The notes beneath the pieces were generated by a model, which did not search any database, was not told where the DNA came from, and saw only the letters and a list, made by a program, of their open reading frames with translations. A program made the position numbers and the translations under genes. This document shows, one piece after another, positions 1-12,500 of a DNA stretch of 64,000 nucleotides (its first letter is position 1; every line of letters starts with the position of its first letter). The stretch comes from Agapetus fuscipes (taxonomy: Eukaryota; Arthropoda; Insecta; Trichoptera; Glossosomatidae), in contig OX637361.1 in assembly GCA_951799405.1 (NCBI GenBank), forward strand, positions 7,153,156 to 7,217,155, read 5' to 3'.

Positions 1-309
1 AGTTGCATACTATATGTGAAGATTAGTGTTGAAATACATTTTAAATATAAATGTATCAATCGGGGTTGATGCTGATCGTGAAAGCTAAGGAAGCTTACCT
101 TCATAAGAGACAGGAAAGCACATGCAGCCTACAGGGAAAGTACAAGGAATGTCAGTTGAAGAAAATTATGAGTAAATTAAAATTTGAAATCATGGTTATT
201 GCCTGTCACAAAGATAGGATGTATCAATGCAGGAAGTTAGTTTCCGCTCCTCTATGTCATTACTCAATGGTGTGAGCCATCAAACGCTAACATTACAGCA
301 GCTACTAAC

Positions 310-595
310 CGGTGCAGAGGCTCAGCTCCTGCTCCTGATCGCCCAGCCGCTTCTTGGTGCTCTCCACCAGCTCCTTGAGGCGCTGCACCTGCCTGTCCCG
401 GCTGAGCAGCGCCTCCTTGAGCAGCTGCGTCTCCGCCAGGGCCTCCTCCAGCTGCAGGCGCACGGCCTCGGCGCCCTGCTGCCTCATGGCCTCAGCAGTG
501 TGCCGCGTCTGCTCCAGCCGGCTCTGCATGGAGGAGATCTTGGAGTTCTGCTCAAACACGCGCTCCTGCAGGCAGTCCCGCTCGGCTCGCAACTC
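310..595 (-). CDS. Plp: Plp exon 18, last exon in window
   Basis: Acceptor ATTTGTTTCAG; product ELRAERDCLQERVFEQNSK and further heptads up to QEQELSLCT. At the 3' end the sequence CACCGGTTAGTAG offers either a GTTAGT donor after position 310 (phase 1) or an in-frame TAG at 305-307. I favour the donor because no PACT domain has been seen yet. Very GC-rich, so every frame is open here and antisense frames are artefacts. Confidence 0.78.
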
Positions 596-3500
596 CTGAA
601 ACAAATCACAAATATTTTTTTAAAGAATAATAATAATAAGACAATATTTATAGTGCCGTTTTGTGATAAATCACTGCAAGGACACTGTTCAACTGCAGCA
701 GAGGATAGGGTTTACAAGCAAGCATGCTCGTATTATATATTACCAGCTCAGTCAATCTTCCCTCAAATTGGTACTTACAAACAATACTGTAGTCTGGTTA
801 ACGCTTTGGACTCCTAATCAGAAGGCTGTGAGTTCAATTCCCGGTGGCGCACCAAAAACCGTTACATATTTTCAAAAATGCTCTACGCTGAGTTGAAAAA
901 TTCATTGCCTTTACCAAAGACCAGTCACAAAAAGGCAAATCCTGACTTACAGCAACTGGGTTTTGTTTGTGTAATTAAATAGGGATACTCTTGAAGTGTG
1001 ATTCAAAGAAAAACACAGCACTCAGCATCGTATAGAACTGTACTTGAATACGGGAGTAAACTGCCATAAGCTCTTGATATAATGAATGATTTCTTTACAG
1101 GAGAATAGCGGAATTGCTAACAAATAACAAAATACATAAGATTGTTTAAAATAGTAATAAAAAGAAAACTTAAAACTTATTTAAAAAATACATGCAGTAT
1201 TAGAATAATAAAATTGGACCCGGTCCAAGCTGCAGAATATTATGACATTGGCCCAAATAATAGCAAGGAGTTCTCCTCTATTCCCACACCAGCTGATGGC
1301 TGAGATTGGTGTTGCAGCACATTGAAGTGGTGGCTTCCTTGATTGCTACCACAACATTTTTTCAACAGATTGGACAAAGTCTATCGAACTAAAATAAATA
1401 TTTATATTTTCTCTTTTAGGTGTTGGTATACTTTTATTTTTTGAGGTAATGATAAATTTAATAAGAATCACTGGTTTGAGTCCCTACGCGGACTGGACGA
1501 TAACTAAGACCATTAAAACTTGAGATGTCATTTAGTTCCCATCAGTTAGGTAGACAGAAATAAATTGGTGAACTGCAGTCCTCTTCACAAATGATATAAA
1601 TGCAACTGAATGACACACAAAGAACCTTACTATGGACGGTTGAAATAATATATGGTGCAAATAAGGTTGCTGTCAGTCATGAATTTTTGTGCTCTGTTAT
1701 TATTTATAAACACACTTTATGCTAATTTATTTACACATTAGAAGACATAGAAACCTTATGCCACAAATGTTTTTGACAGCTATCAGAAGTGTGTCATAAT
1801 AAAAAATAATTGTTAATACCTTAAGAGACATCTTGAGTAGAAAATCAGCTCATTTCATATTTTCCTGAACCACTTTTCACATTGTATCAAACAAAGATAT
1901 AATATTATAAACTTTGAATTTTCACTTTTGGATAACAAATAATGTCATCTTTTATTTTCACAACCAAAGATTATCTTCTGAATTCCTAAGCACATAATTA
2001 CAGAAATACTTTCACAAATTAGTTGGATTAAAATGTATATAATTAACATCAAAACACATTACATTTTAAACAATGACACATATTTAAACATTTCAAATGA
2101 AAAGGAAAACAACTGAGGATTTCTTGCGACATCATTTTAAAAAATAAATAAAAAGAAGCACGTCGATTTTCCTGTTTAAAATGTTTCCGACACTGATTTT
2201 ATTTGTTTTTCCTACAACGTCACTCTCATGGCAAAGGTCCAAGAGACCTTCATTTAAAATTGAATTCATGAGCACAGATACACAGGCACATGCAAGCATA
2301 TCAAGCACACACAGTCACATTATATTGGCTTAATTGGCCATTTGACAGATGACTGCTACTGAGTCAAACAGCACATGCTGTCTAAACAACACTTAAAAAC
2401 AAGTATTAGAAAACATTGCAGGACAGAATCACTTTTTCTTAGTTTAACTTCAATAAAAGGATCCAATTTAGATAGAGCACTTAATATTTTTGTTAAAATG
2501 GTAGAAAGGTGAGTTGTTTCAAGAAAGTGTTTACAGTTGAATGGATTTAATGGTTAGGGTGTGTCATCCTTGTAATAAAAAAGTTATGATTCACTGCATC
2601 TCATTTTAATGAGGAGTGATTTCCCAGAGATGCTTTAGTGAACATTGAATTTAAGGAATTAAAGTTGCTAGCAAAAATGCTTAGGAAAATAAAATACAAA
2701 GTACTCCAAAATTTTAATAATCATAGTAAATAAATGATGAATTCCCAACATTTAGGGATTTTTTTCTTGTTCACAGCCCTGTGCGCCCATATGGTTGTCT
2801 GAAAAGCTAAGTGCAGTACGGTCTTTAGTGCCTTTTCAAACTATCTACATAATACTGCACTGAAATTATGACGCTCTGTACAGTCTTAACCTCTCAACAG
2901 CCAAAGCGCTGATCAGCGCCCTATGTAAGTACTTTTTGCCATTTTTTTTGTTTCTCTTTAGTATTCACACAGAAATAAGATCGAAAATAGTGTTTAAGAG
3001 GCTACCGTCCTCAAACGCCGGTGAGTTTTGAGCGCTATATATACCTAGTGTTATGGTTTGCTCTCCATTCTCGAAATCCAAATAAAAGGCATGTCTCACA
3101 TAAACAGTAAATGAAAGTATAAATTAAGGATTAAAGATTTGAGCACATACTGTCGTGACACACAAGGCAAAAAATGATTAGTTTTTGCATTGTGTGTCAC
3201 AACATCTTGTGTTCAATACTTTTCCCTCTGTCTGGTAGATGAGAGCCGTGAGACAGAAATATGTTTGTCCCTTTCTACTTTGACGTGATATGGTAACTAC
3301 AAGTTTTGCACGCAAAAAAGATTTTTGGTGTCATTTATTTTGACTAATAATGTTACATTGCCTCAAATTATACTATATGTGTACAGATCTGGGATGGCGA
3401 TGTCCCTTTCACAAATTTCTATTGCACAGGGTTACTCCTCGTTCACCGAAAACTAATTTAAAAAAAGAGTTTCATATTTTCTACATTATTAGAAATCTTA

Positions 3501-6500
3501 CCAATTATTTAATGTTTTAAAATTGTAATTTAAGCAACGCCCTAAATGACTACAGCATGAGTTCTCAATATTTTTCGGGTAGCGACTTGTATCCAGTCGT
3601 TATTCCGCTAGGGGTGGCAGGTACCTCTGTAGATATATTTCCACTTTATTTATTTGTTCATTTTCTAGTTTGGTTTTTATTTGTAAGTTCACATTCAGCA
3701 TTTGTAAGCGCGAACTAACACGTGTTTGTGGGCATGCATTTGATACGAGTTTTGATTGTTAATTTAGCTTTGCAACTTCGATTATAGATTATAGCAGACT
3801 GTTACTGTAACTCTGTCACCATTCCGCTAGGGGTGGCCAGAGCCTCTGCAGAGTTGCCTCATTTTCAATATCGACGGACTTTGGTCGTTTTCAATATAGC
3901 TTATTCGATCTCTGTTACAAAGATGTATTGACATTCAAGGCTTATTCATATTTAATGCACGCCTATAATATGCAGGCACATCTAAATTCACGCTTACACA
4001 TGTTGCATGTGTACCTACATACATTTTTTTTTTACTTTCTCTGAAATAGCGGTGACATTGGCAAGTAAAAACATTTTTTACAGCATGGGTGGTCAGCCAC
4101 ATGCCAACCTACAAGTTAAAGAACACAAATATATGATCAACTCAACTTCTAAGCTACACATATAGTGAAGCTTCTTGCCGCGTTATTGTCTATCCAGACA
4201 AATTTGGTTGGTGAAGACAATTTTAATTCACAAAACTATTTATAAATAAATTGCACAGAATCTGTACTCGACTTTCTTGCAAAAATTAACCCACTGTATG
4301 ACGTATGTAAAGCTAGAATCATCCAGCAGCTTATGCCGTTTCAATAAAAATATAATATATCAATAATAAATCAATTTTATTCCACCGCGGTGTGTACCTG
4401 CATACTCGCACAATATGGATATAGGCATATAAATACTTAAATGAATATAAATATTTTGTTGATTTATTTGAAAAAGTACCAATTACACAAGAAAGATCCT
4501 CGACTCATAGGTTGGTATAAAGCTGACCTCTGTACTGTACTGTACTGTATCCTGCCACCGTTTCATTAGGGGTGGCCGGTACCTCCGCAGATGCGCCTCC
4601 ACTTTTTGCTGTCATCACCTTTTTCATACATACTCTTCTCTTATTCTCACTCTGCAGAATCCATTCTTTCGCAATCTCACCTATTTGGTCTAACCATTCT
4701 TTTCTCAGCCTTCCCCTTCCGCGCTTTCCTCTGACATTTCTTTTGTACACTTTCTTCGTTAGTTGTTCATCATCCTTTCTTTCAAGATGTCTGAACCATC
4801 TCATCGTACTTTTTTGTACTTTCATTCTCATATTCTCTTTTATACCACACTCGTTCATCATTCAAGCATTACGTACTCTATCACTCAGTGTCTTTCCAGC
4901 CAGTGCTCTCAGGTAAGCCATTTCAACCGTACTTACATACTTTACTCAGCTCACATTCATTAAGCCTCACTTCCACCAACCAATATGCCATTGTGGACCG
5001 CCGATCTCATATTCTTCGTAAGTTTCCTATTCCTTGTAATGCTTCCAATCGTTTCCATTACACTTCTTCCTCTACTAGCGCGCTTTTCCAATTATTTCGT
5101 CAATTTCGCATTCGACTCAAACTTGCTCCCCAGATAATCAAATTCTTTCACGATCTCCACTCTTTTTTCATTCAGTCTTATCTCAATTTCCTCACATTTC
5201 TCAGTCCTCCCAAAGTATAAAAAATAATTAACTTTGTTAATGTCACCCCTGTTTCAAGGAAGGTCGGCAAGAGTTGCAGGTTTTATGTTCATTTGAGATT
5301 TGGTTTTAATTTGTAAGTACAAATTCAGCATTCGTAAGCGCGAACTTACACGTACCTGTTTGTGGGCATGCATTTCATATTAGTTTTGAATGTTTATATT
5401 TCATTGCAACTTATATTCTAGATTATTATAGATGGTCATTGAACCCTTCTGTATGCAAACTAGTACTTTGTATGGTGGGTAAACTTTTTAGTTATATTTT
5501 GAAAAAGTAACGACTGATTATTATTGGTATTTATAAAATTTTAAGAATCGCAGCCTTTTATCTATTTTTAACCCTTTGACTACCAAGAAAATTGCTAATA
5601 CATTTTGTATGGAAAATTTTCACTTTGTATGGTAGCTATACTTTTGATTCACTTTTTGGAAAAAATAATGATGGCAATATATAGGTTATTATTATTATTT
5701 TACATTTGTTCTACATTATTTTTTTATTAACCCTCTAACTGCCGAGAATTTTTCCATTATTTTTTTCTTTTATATGGCAACTCCCTAAACCGAGATTATG
5801 ATGAAGAAATGATTATAATAGTTAGATAGCACTATTATATAAATGGATTCACAAAAAATTTAAGAAAAATCGTCGGAGCCATTTTTGAGAAAATCGCATT
5901 TAAAATTTTCAGCTCTTCGGAAGCCATCTTGAATTTTCAAAAAAGTAAAAAAAAAATGATTACGAATTAAAGTGATAAGCTTGTTCTTTCTATCAAATTT
6001 AAAACAAATTTAAATATCTTGCATTTTAATAGGTTTTTGTAATATTTTCGATTTAAAATTTCAGGTCGTGTAAACGGTGCTTTATATTTATTTTTTCAAA
6101 AATTTTTTTTTGTTAATTTGTAGAAATTTATGTTGTCCATAATATTGTAGAACATTATATTTTTGTTGACCCCTTAACTTTCGAGAAAATCACAATCGTT
6201 TGTTTTTTTAATATGGCAGCCCATAGACACAGATTAGTAAGAGTGTTGCCATAACTATATTATTAAGTCAAAAATTAATTAGTGGCAACTCTGAAAATTT
6301 AAGAAAAATTCTTGGAGCCGTTTTTGAGAAAAGTGCAATTTTATGTTTTTTTTGTATGGCAGCCATCTTGAATTTTCAAGTTGGTGTAATGCCATGTTAT
6401 TCATACTTAATACATGTCCAAAAAAGTTGATGTAGCCAAAATTTGGTATCTCTAGGTCTTATACTTTGGAAAGTGACACACACACATACATACATACATA

Positions 6501-9500
6501 CATACAGACGGACGTTTTTGAAAGATAGTGTTTTTTGGCATGTCCTGCACCAGGACAACTCATTTCCGTGAAAACCTCGAAATTTTTTTTTCACACCAAA
6601 TCATAACTTTCTTTATAGCCTTCGGCTATAGCAAGAAAGTAAAAAGAATGGTTCAACTTCAAAACTATCGATATATTTTTTTTAAATCAAGAAAAAAACC
6701 CATTAAGTTAAAGATTGCGACCCTGGTGCGTGAGCCAATGGATTCACACACACACGTCAAAATCGGGTGTTGTATGCGTAAGCTCGCGCGCCGGAAATTT
6801 CTTAGACAATGGGACGTGCTCTCAGCTCTGCATCTCAAGCTCGAATGTCGTTGAAACGAAATAAACAGCCGCTTTTATTCTGTAGCTTTTCGCCTAACAA
6901 AAGTGTATGGAATTTTCGGAGCTGTTTTTTTATTGTATTTTATTAAATTAACATGCATCCATGCACCCATGCTGTAAAAATGGTTCACTTTGCCAATGTC
7001 ACCCCTGTCTCAGGGAAGGACGGCAAGAGTTGCAGGGTGTATGTCCATTTGAGATTTGGTTTTTATGTTGTAGGTTCACATGAGGCATGTGCAAGCGCGA
7101 ACTTGTACGTGTCTGGTTGTGAGAATGCATGTAATGTGAATCTCCAATGTAACATATCTTTGCAACTTAGATTAGATTAGATTATTAGATGCATTATCAC
7201 GAAAAAAAAATGCGGTCAACTTTGAGTTTGATTAATAAACTTACTATTCATATATATTTTTTGTATACTTTCATTCATAAAATTCAAGTTATTCATTGAA
7301 CCCAGATAGCATTATTTCATAATATTTTATAAGTTTGTGTACATTTTGACAGAATTCAAATAACTTTTATCATTTTTGGAAACGGTCAATCTGTAAAGTA
7401 TACATTTCTTTATTTTATTCTGACAGTAACAGATTTAAAAAAAAAAGTAAACATAATGGACATTTAAAACCCAGAACACCGTTTTGGACGTATTCGCTCT
7501 ATGGGGTCTTAACATTATCTTATTGGATAAAACTACCTATCAACGAACTCAAAGCATTAATTTTCATTTGTGAACATTAAAACTAAATATTTGTAGTGAC
7601 CTGGCCGGCACACTAGAGGTTAAGCCCGGCCAGGTGACATAAACCAAATATTCCCCAAATTTAAAATATCTATTATAATTATTATATTATAGTCCATTAC
7701 CTGTGCCACATCCTTGAGCTGCACCAGCTGCATCTCCAGGTCTCTGATCCTCTTGACGGCAGCGTCCTCGGCCCGGAGGTGGCGGTGCAGGCTGTCGTCC
7801 AGCTGGGACATCTCCAGCACCGGCAGCTGCAGGATCAGCTTACTGGGAGACACCTGCAGGAGAGGGGCACTGCCCTGCTGGAATAGCAAACAATGTTGGA
7901 AATATACTAAACTATGTTAGAACTGGTCAAAATTTAAGCTGGAGTTAGGGTGTTTAATTCTCAATTGTCGTGTAGAAAGGATGCCTCCTGAAGACGGTAA
8001 GGATATTAAATACAAATAGCAATATTTAAAATTAAGGGGCAGGGAGAGGTAAGTTGTACCAAAAAGGCAAGAAGTGATAAGAAAAGAGTAAGAAGTGTTA
8101 AAAAAAAAAGGTAAGCCGTGGTAATAAAAAATGTAAGAAAAGAAGCATGAAGAGCAATATATTGTTTACAATAGTAAATTGCTTCTTGCGAAGTTAGCGA
8201 AAGAAAAAATGGAAGTACATTTGTACCCAAATTAAAATTTTGTGTGCCCTCTTGCATAAAATAAACTGACTGATCTCATTTCCCCGTCCAAAGCATGTGT
8301 TATTTTCTTGTTCACCGCTTTCCAAAAGTCACTAGATGAGAAAAGATATCAAACAAATAATGAATAGTTTATACAACATACTTTCTCTTCTCCTTTCTTA
8401 TGATCCTTTATTGACACGTCTTCGCTGGGAGAGCTGCAGCTCTGTGAACAAACTGCCTCGTGCAAATTTTCCAAAGCAGTTGTATGCTCGGCTATAGTCT
8501 CCACCAGTGTGTGCAACTGTAAAACAACAAAACAAATTATAGTAGACCAGCTGTTACTGTATCCTGCCGCTGTTCCACTAGGGGCGGCCGGTACCTCCGC
8601 AGATGCATCTCCACTTTTTTTTGTCCTTGCATACCTCTTTCATCTCTTCAATATTCATCACTTTCTTCATACATACTCTTCTCTTATTCTCACTCTACAA
8701 GTTCCACTCTTTCCATTCCATTCTTTTCTACCAGTCTCCTTCCATATACAAATTATTTTTAAGAAATAGAAAAAATGTCATTACCTTATGCCTCATCTGA
8801 TCAACCAGTTTCCTCTCAGCCTCCAAGTCTCCCTGATAGTTTCCTTTGCTCTTCATTGCTCCCGCAGCCAATATTTCATCCGCAACTTTGTCTTCCATTT
8901 CACTTTTGAGCTGCTCCAATTGCTCACTCAGATCCCTCGTCTTCAATTCACGTTCCTCGGCCAACACTTTTAGGTTATTCAACTGCTCGAGGATCTCAGT
9001 TTCTTTACTGACTTTTCCTTCCAGCTGGGTCTCAAGATTAACAATTATATCTCGGAGCATCCCGACTTTCTCCACTGAAGTTACCAGATTCAATTCCGCG
9101 GTATTCTTCTGTGTCTCTAGATTGGCAATGAGACCGGACATGTCTCGCATTTGTGTTTCCAGACTTTCAACCTGAAAACAACACTTGATTCTTTACAAAT
9201 AATTCAAAATTAAAAACAAGTCAAAAACATCGTAAACAATTGATTTCACTAACACCATAATACACATCACATTTCTTTGACACAAGCACATACTTTATAC
9301 ATTCCTCAGAGGCACAATTAGATAAAGATTCACTAAAGTTGGTGAAATGTGCATTTTTTGTGAAATTTCAGTGTAACTGAATTAATTTTCAGCCTACAGG
9401 AATGCTAAACACACTAAGCGGGTAAAAATAAACTGTCCAGAAAAAATAAGAAATAATCAGAAAAAAATACAACACATTCTTTCACATAGTTTGAGTAGAA

Positions 9501-12500
9501 TCTTTGACAAAGTTAAATTGTAATCTTTAGGGAAATGAGAAAACGGCTATAGAATGTAGTCAAAAAACTCAAAATAAAAACTTAAAAACATGTACTAAGT
9601 ATTTAATGTAAAGTCAAAAAAAACACATTAAATTGTTGAAAATTAAAACAAACAATTAATTATTTTACTTCTACCAAATACAGTAATATCTACTGGCATT
9701 CCATGCATAACAAGTCAACATCAAACATCCACCGTAAAGATACAAAAATACATAACATGGATAGAAAATAAGAAAGATATGCGAAGATGAAAATGTGCAT
9801 GCTGCGTTATTATAATTGTTTTTGTGACAATACCAAAACTTGTGAAACTGGGGCGGTTATGTTCCGCACACCAAATATAAACTTTACACAAAACTTAACT
9901 TTCTAAATGCATAGAAACTTCAATGTTGCATCTAATGAGTAGTTATGAAAATACAATGGTCCTAACAGAAATTCCATAGACAGCAAAATAGTGATATCAC
10001 ATGGATGTGTTGCTAGCATAGAGTTAGCTAGGGAAAACGCAAACAAACATTTTGTTGAATTTGAGTTTTAGGCTCACACAGCCGGCAGCTGACACAGGAG
10101 AGTTGCTTTCCGTGACCGTACCCTTAGTACGAGTTGCAAAACTTGAGAAAAGTAAAGTTTACTGAAAATATTAAAGAGTAATTTCTCCCAAAATCTGCCA
10201 TTTTTGTTTCTTACACTTTATGTTCATAGCAAAAGAGTTACAGTGATGAAGAAAATCAAGTTCAAACAAACAAAAATGGCAGATTTTGGGGGAAATCACT
10301 CTTTAATAATTGCCGTAAACTTTACATTACTCAAGAGTCAAGTTTTGCAACTCGTACTAAGGGTACTGTTGCTTTAACAGTTTCATCAATATCACATTAC
10401 ATCATCATTGTGCTGAAGAAGCCCATCTCAGACATGAGTGAAGCATCCAGAAGCTCTAGCTCCGATAAACCACGGCGACAGATCTCGGAAGGCAACTAAT
10501 CCAAATACTTCATTATTGGTTACTAAGGACCCTAGTCACGTAAACGTGTGACATTTTCTCACCAAGACACTAAATTTTCAAATTTGTGCCAAGTCGATCA
10601 GAAGGGTGAAGTCTATCATAAAGTATTGAATACTCAATGTAAAGGAGAGTAGCATGTAAAGTTTACACTCGGAGGAATGAGTGGGGTGGAGAGGACGGGG
10701 AATAATTTAGATAAACAATAAGAGTAAGCTCAACTCACATTCAAGTTTGGATTCTCTTGCTGATGAGTGCATTGACATGACTACAAAATAAATAAACATG
10801 AAGCAACATTACACAACCACACTCAATACTTCCATGACAATACAACTATCAACTGATAAATAAATATATTGTATGGTGAGATATCCATTTTGGTATTTGT
10901 TAATTTGTTGTTTAGTTTCCTATCCGACTGATCATAATAATATTAGGATGATTTATTTGGTGAGCGCTGTTTTTGTGAGAATCACACCTCACGAGCCCTT
11001 TGCGAGCTTGATCCATCATTATCGAAAGCGTCAATTCTCAAGCAAGACGCAGTTGCTGTAAGACTGAATGGACTAGTGGTGACCGGTCTTTGATAAAGCT
11101 ATATGAATTTTTCAACCAAGCCAAGAGCATACGATATTTGAAAATATATGGTATATATTTTGTGCTCCACCAAGATTTGAACCCACGACCTTCCATTTAC
11201 GAGTCCAATATTCCAGCCATTAGACTACTGACCGGTCATGACGTTTCATTGATGATGAGGAAGGTCCCTTTGGCACTATAAAAACTCAAAGCAGGAAGCT
11301 CGTTAACTTTACTACAGCAAAACATCCTGAATAATGAAAAGCAAATGAAACGGAACCTCATCTGTCAAACCAGACAAGTATCAAAGCTCAAGAATTAGTT
11401 GTACGACAGAAGTGACACCTTCAAAGTGTGTGATTTAAATAGCCTTTCATGATTAAGAAACCGCAAAATGGATATTTTACCATCTATGGCCAGTCATGAC
11501 AATGTTAAACCTTTTAAATATAATATATGTTCTTGATTTATGGGCAGTTCCTACATCAGGCAATCTGAGTTCACGGGAATAACATCAATGGTAGATGATT
11601 ACCACAATTTCACACAGCCCGGTTTATGTCAGGATCTGATCTACAAACGTATGAGATTGCTGAGCGAACCACGGTAAGTTGGTGAAAGCTAACATACATC
11701 CACATACACTCCTGGGCTGGAAGTCTCATCACCACGGTAATTCTTACCTACCAAACATCAGTAATATTTGTATGAAGAGCTGTCAATCCAAGCTGGCTGC
11801 AAGTGAACAGCTGATTAGTCTTCGCACAAATATTCCGATATTCGGTAGGTAAGAATTACCGTGGGGATGAGACTTCCAGCCCTGGGCTTCCAAATTGGTA
11901 TCAGATGGGAAAAGGCCTTATTGTAAAGATTACAACAGTCCCCTAATAATAATCACCGAATCACTAATTTCTGAAGAAAGTAGATACATACAATAAGGGA
12001 GTAGATTCTAAATACCAACTACAAATGGATACCATACGTATTTCAGTACTGCAACAAGGTAAAGGAAACAAAACACAAACTCTCATTTAGAGCCTTCAAT
12101 ATTTTGATAAATCATAATTTAAAAAATGTGCCAAATTGATAGTTCATGGGTTAAAGTATCTGCTAGTCAAGCAGGACGTCATGGGCTTGGAATCTGCCCA
12201 AAAATACAAAGTATCAATACCAGTTAGGACTTACAATAAATGATCAACTGCACTTTTAAGAGCATGGTAAACCACAAAGTCAATAGTTCAATAATAAATA
12301 AGCATTTTTTTTTTTGGATTGTTTATGTCCAGTCGATTTGTCAATATGTAGGATGCTTTTGTTACATGCCAGAGGGCTGGGTTCAATCAAGAAATGATTT
12401 AACATTCAAAATTGAAATAGGGGCGAGGTTTATTCAGCCTTCACAAGAAATGAGAACCGGCCCCTTCGGAAGCTGGGAAACTTTCACTTCAAGAGAAGGA

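Noticed and set aside
227..817. 196-codon plus-strand frame over Plp exon 18
   Set aside because: It is the antisense of a GC-rich coiled-coil exon; the Leu/Gln-rich product has no motif and no start or splice context.
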